Assembly (NCBI RefSeq): GCF_954871325.1
Contig: NC_088775.1
Coordinates: 21,181,561 to 21,245,560, forward strand
Source of the DNA: Gordionus sp. m RMFG-2023
Taxonomy: Eukaryota > Nematomorpha > Gordioida > Chordodea > Parachordodidae
DNA: 64,000 nt
Direction of reading: 5' to 3'
The notes beneath the pieces were generated by a model. It saw only the letters and a list, made by a program, of their open reading frames with translations. It ran no database searches and was not told where the DNA came from. Positions 49,601 to 61,600 of the stretch are shown here, piece by piece. How positions within the stretch are numbered: position 1 is the first letter of the stretch; each line of letters begins with the position of its first letter. Both the position numbers and the translations under genes were made by a program.

Positions 49601-52600
49601 ATAATAAAAATTAGATTATAACAAAAAATAAAATTTATATTGTAATAAATAATAAAATTAGAATAATGCAACAGTACCGATACCACTTTTTGGAGGCCGA
49701 TCCGATATTCTCGATATTAAATTGATATCGGCCGATTACTGATCCGATATCATCAAATTGTATTCTGTAAAGATACCAATAGTTTTAATTTTTAGTATAC
49801 TTTTTATTAGTATAACATCTATAATTTAACTCTACCATAACTTATGTCATTTGAATATATTATAATGATCAGTTATACTTTATATTCAATTTAATTGCAA
49901 TTCTAAAAGTATATAAAATTTTTTATTGTTAAATCACTTTTATATAACATTAATCTATATACATAATAAGTAATAAACAAATATATTATGAAATTTGAAA
50001 TAAATAATTAAAATAATATTTAACATTAATATATCGAAGATTTCTTTTTGGAAATACCAAAATTTCAAACAGAAGTCAGCTTGCGGCGATGGCAACTGTC
50101 AATATCACCAGCTTCACTAAAAAGATATTCTGAAGAGATTATCGCACACTTTTATAAACAGAATGAGTAAAAAAATAACAATATGGCAGAATGTTTATTA
50201 ATTAATTATTATTATTAAAAAATATATACATAAAAATGGATTTCGAATTTATTTATAAAAATAAATGATTTTAAATATAACTTTTTTTAAAAATTTTATA
50301 ACATTTTATTTTTGTTAAAGACGCCATTTTATATCGGATCGGATCTTAAAAATTTTATAATATTAGCCGATAACCTATATTATAAAATGGGTGAAATATC
50401 GGCCCGATCCTATATAAAATATCGGTACTCCCTAATTAAAACTATAAAAATTAAATGATAAGATCTTTGTCTATAAAAAATTTAAAAAAATCCTTGTAAC
50501 GAGATTCTTTTTTACATTCCAAACTGGTTTTTATTTAATTTTTATAATAAATTTATTAATAATTTAATTAGGAAAATTTTTACAGTTTTTAGCGATATAA
50601 TATAAAATAACAGATTAAGCCTAATATTATAATTATATAATATAGTCATTATTATATATTTATTACTTCGGCACATTTTTATTTTTTAAAGATGTCTTTC
50701 TCGTTGTTAACAAGGCACAATATAGTTCTTACTTTTATACTTCTTTACAGGGACTTTATAATTTTATTTTTTTATAGAAAAATATCTTATAATTCTAATT
50801 TTCATATTTTATACAACTATAAAATTGATAACTCAAAAGTAAGAATATAAAATAAAATATGAAATATTTAAAGGCTAGCATTCCCTTGTTCATACGAAAT
50901 TGCTTGGTAAGTGATACCTATTTAATCAAAATATAAAAGTTAATCTTAATTTATTATATTATTAACATTACTTTACCTAAGTGGTAGTCCATGATAGCCC
51001 AGCTCCAAATAATTTTGCACATGATTATGAAAATCTGTGAAATCATAAGGAATAAATTGATTCATAATTTGAAATATATTGTTTACTATATATTCCCTTG
51101 AGCTTGGTGGAATTTATGAACTATTTGGTTTTGAAAACCCCGGAAAAATTTTCTATTGGGTTCAATTGTGGTGATTATAGGGGAAGATATTCTATCCTCC
51201 CTTTATAGGCATTAATAAGATGACTTTTATGAATTGATGCTTATCCATAACTAAAATAACATCAGATAGTAAAATTTTAATGATCTTTACCATGAACAGG
51301 CACGTAACCAATGGGGGGGGAGGGGGAAATTTCACCCCCCATCGCAAATTTGACTGTTTTCCTAAATATCATTTTAAGCTAATAAAAATTTTAGCCCCCC
51401 CCCCCCCCCAGCCACGTCAAAATTTTTCAATATCAAGCAGAGTTTATCCTTACTGCTAGTTGCATTAATAGATTATTTTCATATAGCTCACTATGATTTG
51501 GAGGAAAATGTGAACAGGAAGAATGAATGTAGATGAATATTTCATAATATTTATATAGATGTTGAATTAAAAACTAAATCTTATAGAATATTATAAAATA
51601 TCCAATTTCATCCCGTTCTTAGACACTTTTTTATCGCAAATTAAAGTACGGTTTTTAGATATGAAACAAGTCTTTGGTAATCTTCAAATTTTATTACCTA
51701 AAGACCCTTCTTCGTTTTCTGATGCCATTATTGGTAAAATTAAATATTTAGCAAAATTTTATTTATATGATATGATACTGAAATCAATTTAATCAGTGAA
51801 TTCGAATTGTGGCTTATGATTTTATCTGAGCATGATATTGATGCGCTCAATAGGTATAAGGAAACCTTGGCTTAATATTTTGAAGGTATTTAATATTCTT
51901 GCATGTTTTCCTATTACAACATATACGAATGAAAGGACCTTTTTTAAATTGAGAAGGTTGAAAACTTATTTACAAAATACTACTTCCGAATCTCGGCTAA
52001 ATGGATAGCTCTGTTAAATATCTACAGAGATTTGATTCCAACGACAAACGAAATTCTTGATGAATTGGCAAATTTTCCACGATAATTAAAAATCGCATTA
52101 TTATTCTAGTATTTAATAAATTTTTTGTATAATATTGTATTTGATAATTAGTTATAAAAACTTGTTCTTTAAAAAATTTTATAGTCAATATTTTATACAC
52201 ACTACAAAGTATTTTCAATAAATTTTTTTTTATTCTATTTATATTATATGAGAATTTAAGTTGAGACTAGTTTTTAAGCCAATTTTATAAAAAAAAATTG
52301 ACACTAAACTTTATTTCAATTTTATATTTTTATAATATACCTAACTTAAAATAAAAATTGGGTTATAACCTTTATTTCTTCTTCAAATATTCCTAAGCGC
52401 GAATTAGTAAATAAAAGCTAAATTAATATAATTATTATTGAATTATGAATAATTTAAAAAAATAGCTCAAAGATATGACCCGGCCAAAGGTGGAGGAAAA
52501 GCTGGCCGAAGGCCAGCCAAAGAAGGTTTGGGGGCATAGCCCCCCCCCCCCAAAAAAGAATTGCCCCCCCCCCCATATAGGAAAATCCTGGATACGTCAC

Positions 52601-55600
52601 TGATCATGAATCTCGGAATAATATGCCATTATATGATCCTCCAATGATTTTATAATATATAACTCTGCCAATTCCTTTGGTGCAAACGCAAAGTACACTT
52701 ACGTTTTTTCCTTTTGAGAGTGGAACCTCTATTGTTGGCCTCACATTGGATGTGCCCAGGCATATAAGAGTACCACATAAATGAAATTTTCTCTGAGGAT
52801 CTTTAGTAGTTTTATGCATATATTGATAGTGCCTAGTGTATTGCTACTATTCGGTTTTTTGCCATCTTGTTTTAGACCATCTAAGATTTTTAAAGTATTT
52901 TCTTATGGTTCTTATATTTTTTGGCCAACCGGAAGGATTCTTAATAATCTCTTTAACCTTAAAGATATTGCTAGCCATTAATAGGTTTTTAATTTGTCCT
53001 TCCATAAGTATTTTTTATTTTTCTCCCTCCTTGTATAATGGTGGATCAATTCTTTTAATGGCTAGCCTATAATTTCTGGGAATGTATCCCCTTTTATTTT
53101 GTGAGAGACCCTTGACATGTTAACAATTTTAGCGATTTCCTTTAATCTTCATTTGTTACTCCTCTGGCATAGTTAACGTTTTCATTACCATGTCAATTTT
53201 TTCTTTATTTTAACAATAATATGTTCTTTTAGGTCTATGAATAATCGAGGATGCTTAAAATTTATATCTTTATCTATGATAACCGAAATTGATTGGGGAA
53301 AAGTTGAATATGATTGTTAATTTAGCATCTCATTCACATCTGAGATGGGCATGAAATAATTGGGAATAAAGGAGAGCTATTTGAGTTATATTAACGTATA
53401 TAATCTATACTAAATATTTTAAAATATATTATATAAAAAAAAGAAAATTAGACGATATGTAAAAATATTAAATTAATAAATGATATGTAAAATTATTAAT
53501 TTCTAAATTGTTTTTTTTATGTAAAATTATTAAATTTATAAATATGGTTTTTTAAAGAATATTTTTTTAATTACAAACTTCAAGTGTGGCATTTAAAAAA
53601 AATTGTACAGTATTTGTATGTTTAAATGAATAAAATTATAATAAGATCATTTTATTAGGTTTCATCAACATCTGGTAAATAATATCCCCCCTTTCATTGT
53701 AATTTTGCATGTAAATACATATTTATTTTGTACATGTTTTTGTATATTTATTTTGCGTCAATGTGTTATTTTTCCAACTTTATATTATTTTTTGATCGCG
53801 TTTTTTTTTAAAATTTATATATCTCATTTTATCGGAAATTTATTTCATTGTGTTTAGAATACCTACTCTAAAAATTTCAGACAATTTTGCCACGAACTTT
53901 TAAACTTAAGAAAATTTATATTAGAATTTCCATTAATTTTTTATATAAATTATAAATGACTCAAAGTTTAATAGCAAAATTGTCTATTCATAAGATAAGT
54001 ATTAAACAACATGGAATGTATTTCCGGATTTTTAAATTTAAAAAAACGCGCTCAAAAAATGATTTATAGTTGAAAAAATAACACCTTGATGGAAAAAAAC
54101 ATTGACGTTAACATATATACATAATTTTTCATTATTTTGATGAATTAATAAAAAATAAATTATTGAAAATGGTCAAAGATAATTTCACTTTTTTAAACTA
54201 AGGATATAACAGATGGGGAAATGTTTTTTTATACAAAAATAAAAAATCGTGATAAATTGGACAACTGTCTTAGTTAGGCAAGAATCTTGATTCCAACGGT
54301 GCCCAAATTAGACAGATTTGAATATAATGTAAATTTACAAATATTATCATAAATAAATGCAATACCAAATGAACAAATATTATATAAATTATTATATTAT
54401 AATAAAGGATGATAATCATAAAAGTAGATGAATATATATTATATGAAAATATCTCTGAAAATCATAGGATAGGAGATGTAAAATTGATTCGAAAAGCATT
54501 AATAGATAAATTTGATTGACGTTTTTTGAGGATAATACATATAATTAAAAATACGAATTATTCAAATAATTTGAATGGAAACAAATAATAAATTTTTAAA
54601 TTATTTGATTTGTTTAAATGAGTCGAATACTTATTCACTTAGGGCATCGTTTTTTTTTCACGCAAAAAAAGCTTATTTTTAGTTTTTGAGGGTTTATAAC
54701 TTGCGGAATATTTTTAAAATAAACATAAACATTGTTTAATAAATTTTATTTATTGAAATAATTTTTTTTATAGATTCTCCATTAATTCATTTGAATAAAG
54801 CCCAATTTTCATATTATTTTTGATGCTTTTATTTAGTGTGTGTTCTTTTTTTATGACTTACTTTAAAAAAAGCATAATGCCGGCTCGTCATCTTTTCCCA
54901 AAAAATTATCCGAATTCGTTAAGCATATCAGGGCTCGGACGCCTGAACCGAACTCCATTTAAAAAAAAACCGAACATTGACTTATACCTTGCCATCGAGG
55001 AAAATAGGATTGACACATATTGCAATGTTTTAAAAAATTAATTGTTTTAAAATAAAAATATAGCGTTGATAAAATTTGAAACGTTAAGGCTCGTTTTTGA
55101 AAATAACATCTATATAATTATGAAATTGAAAATTTATGTTTTAAAAAAATCAATTTTAAAATTATTATTTTTCTTTGATTCATCGTTCGTGCCGCCGCCC
55201 AATCCCGGAATTTTCACTGTTCCCAGTAAATAATTATTTGCCATAAAGGAATCTAGGAAAATAAATCCCCTAAAAAAATCCCCTTTTTTTAAGATATTAA
55301 AAATTACAAAATAAATAAAATCGGAGAAGAAATTCCCTATAAATATATCCACGAAATAAAAATCCTCAAATAAAATATTTAAAAATTTTGAGAAAATCAA
55401 TTCCGTGGAATTATTTTCCGCTTACCGCCATAAATTAATAATAAAAAGCAAAATTTGGATAATAGCTCAACTAAAGGAATGTTAATGAATGAAATTTTAT
55501 AATTGGATAAAACATATTTAAAATTAAACAAGTATCAGAGGTAGGATAAAGGATTAGAGAGATATGGTCTAGGGTTAATTAGAGGTTTGAGAAATATGGG

Positions 55601-58600
55601 TTAAGGTTAAATATAATAAAAATATAATTTAATCACTTTTATCAACAATTTGTCAATCTGACAGGTCATGTGATTATAAATAGTAGAATAGGAATTCAAG
55701 TAACGGCAAATTCCTTGATTTTGACTATAATCCTAAATATCTCTTCGTTTTAATCGTTAAAATGATGCAGATTAAAACAAATTGCGCCATAGATGACTCT
55801 TTGGATGTTCAAACATCTATTACATTTTTTTAGAATATGCCCTGATCTAAAATCTACCTATAAAAATATTCTTACCGATTTTTGTCATAAATCTTTTATT
55901 CATATATATCATTTAAAAGAGAATATTCTAACTATTAGATGTCAGCAGAACCGACCCTTGAAAATTTTTTATCGGGTTTTTTGAACCGGCTTCTAATTAT
56001 TTTTACCCAGCCCGTGAAATATATTTTGTACATGTTGCTAGACCTAGCCCCAAAATCTATTTCTACTGGTCGGGCTGCGCCGACCTCTACTTACAACTAT
56101 ATTATTTTAAAATTTAATTAATATTTAGTTTTATTTGGATGGATGACAGTTCTTAGATTCATCTTACTAATTATAGGTTTATCAATATAACATATTTTAT
56201 ATAAATCTGACCCCCCCCCCCCCCATTCTATTTTTTAGTTGATTTATTGTATATAATGTATATATTTTAATTTTTTTTATTATAATCTTAAGTATTTACC
56301 CAATATCAATATTAATAAATTATTCATAAAAATTATTAATTTTCAAAATTGATATACCCTTTTCATAAATTAAACGAATCAGGGTTTCCGTTGATTTTAG
56401 CACATTATAGTAGAAATCTGCAAAGTTAGGCCCGGCCTGAGTCCCTAATTATATTTAAAATATTTCCAGTCCTAATATTTTTTAAAAAAATTGGGCCGGA
56501 TCGGGTCGGATTTTGGAAATTTTTTAAAATATATCTAAATTTTTCAATTTTATATTGAATTTTTTATGTAAAATAAAAAATTTTGATTTTATTTATTGAA
56601 ACTAAACGCCATATAACATATATCTTTTATTTTGAGTAATTATAAAAATTAATTTCTATATTTAAATAAATTCGGGCCGGGCCGGTTAATTATCTTAAAA
56701 GATTTTTGGGTTCGGGCCGGGACTTTTTAAAAAAAATTTCGGGTTCGGTCTGGGCCGGCATAACTATTTAAAAAAAAATTTCGGGCCGGGCCGGGCTTGA
56801 AAAATTAGGCCCGATGCAGATCACTACATTATAGTCGAAATAAAAAAATTTTCACCAAGCCCCCCTCCCCACCCCATCTTGGCTAGGAGCCTGCAAATAT
56901 TTCAATATTCTCAAACTATTTAAATACTAAATTATTCAGTATGTATATGCTTATTAAAATGTTTTTAGAGGCATATGTAACCTCATTTTTAGATGGAATT
57001 GTCCGAAATTTAAAATGTATAAAATACGTAAGTTCAACTATTATATAACCAACTTTATCTTTTATTTTAAGAATTCAGAATGTGTCTTTTTTGAAAAAAC
57101 TTTTATAGTTCATAGAAATATTCCTTCATTATTGATACAAAAATTTACCATCAATAACCCTTCAGTATAATATAAATAAATTCTTTAGTTTTATTTAATA
57201 AATAGGATTTATCACTGGAGTTCGATGTAGAATCCAAAAAAGTTGAGAGTATATTTCAACAAACAAAAATTGATTTTCAAGATCAAAAGTTATCTTAGTT
57301 TAATTATAAAATTGTACATTTATGTTTCACAGCCTGATTCCAAAAACTCAATCGATATTTGATCCAGATTTGTTCGAAATATTTTATGGAAAAACGATAA
57401 GCACCAAAATTAGCCATGAATTTGGTTACAAACGAAATTCTCCATTTTTTCGATTTTTTGCTCCTTCAGACCTTTTTCTTCACGCCAATATCTTAATTCT
57501 TAAACCCAAAACGATTAAAGTTGCTGCTAGAAGGTAATAATATCATTGGTTAAACTAAATAATCAAATCGAAAATATATAATTTGAACCAGAACAACTCT
57601 CCTAAAATTAATAGGAACTTAGCCCCTTTAAAATTTATAGTATCCAAAAACGATTTTAACAAAAGTGTATCAAATTTTTATGTATATTTTTCAAAAAAGA
57701 TATATTTTATTTTAGAAGTTTATTTAGTTGTTAACAAAGTTTAGGACCTGGCCACCCCTGGAACAGGATCAACTAAGAACCAAAACCAGAATTGCTTTAA
57801 AAAAATTATGAAACCACAACCCGAATTACTTTTATAGTAAAATATTTAGAAATTAGAACCATTTTTGTCCAGGCAAACTCAAATATTACAAAGCATGTTG
57901 AAGTTGTTTTGATGATAATACATTATTTTGCATAATATGTTGCTATCAATTAACCTTTAGTATTTTTCAGGGATCCAAACCGAACCTGAATCGAACCGCT
58001 AAAATGCCTCTGAACCGGTTCGAACCTCGTGATTTTATGCTGCTAAAATAATGTGTAAGTTATTACTAGTATATTGCAAAATATTTTAATTATATTCGAA
58101 TTGTTTTAAAGATTTTTATCAATCACATTTGATTGATAAGTGTCAGTCATAATTTTTATGAACTTTAGTATATTGCCATTTTACAATATTTTTTAAATTT
58201 TTTAAGCTTATAAATTATTATGCCTAGAGCAAAATTAAACCCCATATAAAATTATTTTACTTATAATATTATTAATGACACATCAAAATGTAATATTGCT
58301 GATTGTCAAATAAATATGAAAGGTAATCATGGCGCAAATTTGTAGCGTCACATAAAAAGAAACCACCCTATAGAAATCAATAAAATTAAAATATCACAAC
58401 AACAAATTCCTAATAAAATAAAAAGGCTTAAGATGCCATCAAACCAACAGACAATAGAAGAAGTATTTAAAGAACAAACTACTATATCAGTGAAGCTAAA
58501 TAAAAAAATAATAATTGATGCTTGTACTGAGCTGGTAACTTTTAATGGTAGACCATTCACATTAATCGATGATAGTGGCTTTAAAAAAAATTCTGGATCC

Positions 58601-61600
58601 TATATTAGAAGGTTTAGGTAATATTAAAATTAATTCCCAAAATATTCAATCGAATGTTGCAGAATTAGCCTTAGATATTCTGTAAAATATAATCAAAGAA
58701 ATAAATGGTAAATTGTTATCTCTAAAAATTGACTGTGTTACTCGTCTAAACAGGTCCATTATTGGGATTAATCTTCAGTACATTCAAAAAGCAAAAATTG
58801 TTCTTAGAACACTGGCATTGAAAGAAATTTTTGAACGGCCCACTACAACTGTACAGAACAACGTGGGGCAAATCAAATTAAGATGGTAAAATTATTTATG
58901 GAGGATAGTGATGATGACAATCAATTGTCTGAAAATGATGAGGAAGAACAAATACAAAATATAGATATTTATGATATTTATGATATTTATACTAGTTTCA
59001 CAAATGTACCTGATGAATTAGCAAGCAATCTTAATGATTCTCAATATGATATTATAAATATAAGATGTGCTTCTCATATCTTACAACTTGTGGTAGCTCA
59101 TGCATTAAAAAATTGCTCCATTTCTAATATTATTATTAAAGCTCATACTGCCTGCAAGAAGCTAAGGACAAAATCGATATCTATCATACTAAAAAAATTA
59201 ACCTTAAAAAGACCTATATTGGATTGTTACAGATGGTTATCAACCTATGACATGCTAGAGAGATTGAATGAATTAAAAGATATTTGTGAGGAGTTATCAG
59301 TATCATATAGTGAACTTTGTTTTACAACTCTGGAATGGGAAGCAATTATAGGGTTGGTAAATATACTAAAATCAATGAAAGTAGCTACCAAGAACTTACA
59401 ACTTGAGCAGCTAACTTTAGGGGATTTTTATGGCATATGGCTGAAAGCTAAATTAGAAATTTCCATTTTTACTTCACCCTTTGCTGGTTCAATAATTGAT
59501 ACTATGAATTTTAGAGAGAAGCAACTTTTAAACAACAATGCCTTTTTGTCATGCATATATCTAGATTTAAGGTATGTTTTAAAAATATTATATCTTATAT
59601 AAATTTAATCAATAATTTTATTTATTTTAATTAATAATTTTATTTCACTTTATATATTTTTCTATCTATACATAAATATAATAAGATTTTTTTAATGATA
59701 TTTTTAATTTTTATTATATAGATATCAAGTGCTTTTGACTGAAGAAGAAAAAACCAAAGCTAGAGAACATATTATTAAAATATGGCATAACATGGAATCG
59801 AACTTTGTTATAAGAGTGGAGTGAATCAACACCGGTTAATGGATCTTCATCTGAAGAGGACTTAGTAGAAAGTCTTCTTTAAAAAAAGATGTGAACAACA
59901 AAATCTCTTACAAAAATCGGAGAATATTAAAAATATTTTAGTTAATTTTTCTAGATAACCTAGGTTAAATAAAAATATGAATATTTTAGATTATTGGAGA
60001 AATCAGAGTAATCGATACCATGAATTATATAAATTGTCTGATATCATACTGGCAGTGCCAGCTACCCAAGTAGTGTAGAAAGATGTTTTTCTACAATTAA
60101 ATTTATACTATCCCCTTATAGATGTAATTTGAGTGTGATAAGTACGGCTTAATAAAAATTTTTTAAATAAATAAAGTTATAAATATTGTTCATATTATAA
60201 AATTAATCATTGATATCTATTTGTTATATATATAAATTAAATATTATTTTATATTATGCAATTAATAAAAATGAAGGTTTTATGTTTGTGTTTTTTTATT
60301 TTAATGATAAAAAAAATATTTTTCCCTATACATAATTCGAATGTAGGCGTGAATACAAAAATGTTCAAACCGGTTTATAGAGGTTCGAACCGAACCGTTA
60401 TTTTTATTTTTTACGAACCGAACCTGAACCTTGAACCGTTATTTTTATCCGAACCTGAACCGAACCGATATTCGTTTCGGTTTGGATCCCTGTATTTTTA
60501 CCTTATAAAAAAAATTTCAGAGTAATAATATATTTAATATTTATGAAATATATATTCACCAGCAATTAATTTGTTATAATTTTTTTTTATATTTAGTAAA
60601 ACCGAAGCTTATATTTACATTTTTATGCGATATTCGTTAAAACTAAACGCTTCCAATAAAGATGATAATAATTCAATAAATTTACAGTTAGATGAATTAA
60701 TCAAGAATGTAAGCAAAACACATAATGCTATATATGAATAGAGGTTAGCTCACTTTTTTTAATTCTTATAATGAAAACAGGAATATTTATATATGTTTAG
60801 AGTTTATATTTTTTATTGCCCGGGCCGTGTGACGTATAAAACAAATTTATTCTGAATGGGCCCTCCAAAAAAATTAATATGACGGGAAAAAAATTATTGA
60901 TGAATTCTGATATTTGATAGAAGTGATAATCCATAAAGTGTAGTGTTTTTAATTTAACCACTCCCCGATATTATAAATATTTGTTTATTTTGGTATTGCA
61001 TATATTTCGAGGAACTATCTTGTCGGCTTAGAATATACAGAAGTTATACAAATTAGGTTAATAAAAAATGAAGTCAATTCAATCCTAGAAGTTTTAAACT
61101 GTTTTTATTCACAAAATCCATTATATGAATGGTAATTTCAACTATTAGAAGTTTCGCGAAGTTAGAATTGATAGTTACATCAGCTTTCAAAATAAATTTA
61201 TGCTTAATTTGCTATAAGATAACTAGACGCTATAAAAATTGAGTTTATCTCAAATTCTCTAAGGCAATTTTCATAAAAGACGTTTTTACAAAACTGAAAA
61301 AAAAAATTTCCATTTTTATTTCACATATCTTTTGTAATATTTATTATTTTAAAGGACGTTAAAATTGCATTTAGTGAAAATTCTGAAAAGATTATCAATG
61401 AACATATATTGTCATGGAATAACGTAATATATAATAATTTGGTTCTTTTTAATAACGTAATATTTTGAAAGCTTTATTAAAAACTCTAATTTCTAAATAG
61501 AATCGATTTGCATGAGATATTGAATTATAATAATTATGTTAGTTTATAAATATTAGGCAGACACTTTCATCATCTAAAATTCACATTTAACTATTTTTTT

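Larger units (their letters stand above)
42846..50434. mobile_element. TAGGGGTG-type hAT element, expanded by internal insertions
   Basis: The left end TAGGGGTGTAGGTGTACCGA and the right end TATCGGTACTCCCTA are inverted. The flanks AATAAAAC (42838-42845) and ATTAAAAC (50435-50442) match at seven of eight positions. The body has GATCCGATAT/ATATCGGCC palindromes. A 376-bp stretch of its left half occurs twice (42859-43234 and 49674-50049), with a 6.4-kb block containing Ty3/gypsy material between the copies. Confidence 0.7.
40681..56968 (+). other. 16.3-kb transposon-filled host intron
   Basis: Bounded by GTAATA at 40681 and a TTTTTAG acceptor ending at 56968. It contains, in order: AT-rich DNA (40681-41700), a hAT with a nested MITE, a hAT split by a Ty3/gypsy element and its inverted partial copy, AT-rich DNA, a Tc1/mariner-like pseudogene split by a hAT, a foldback repeat, unassigned AT-rich DNA, and a GC-rich MITE ending 142 bp before the exon. 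Confidence 0.75.
57534..60596 (+). other. 3.1-kb host intron occupied by a hAT element
   Basis: Runs from the GTAATA donor after exon 8 to the ATTTAG acceptor at 60596. Outside the hAT (57968-60492) only AT-rich DNA remains. Confidence 0.7.

Noticed and set aside
42859-50049. The 376-bp direct repeats as LTRs of the gypsy element
   Set aside because: The right copy continues seamlessly into the rest of a hAT element with its own inverted ends and 8-bp duplication, so the repeat belongs to that hAT.
55793-56121. Two overlapping short frames as upstream exons of the host gene
   Set aside because: The true exon 4 to exon 5 junction (40680 to 56969) is in phase without them, and they show no family motif.
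58348-58560. Minus-strand hydrophobic 70-aa frame
   Set aside because: Opposite strand of the BED-hAT transposase coding region.
61000-61135. Open plus-strand stretch GLEYTEVIQIRLIKNEVNS as an extra host exon
   Set aside because: Exon 9 joins exon 10 in phase and continues the family alignment without it; no matching segment is expected there.
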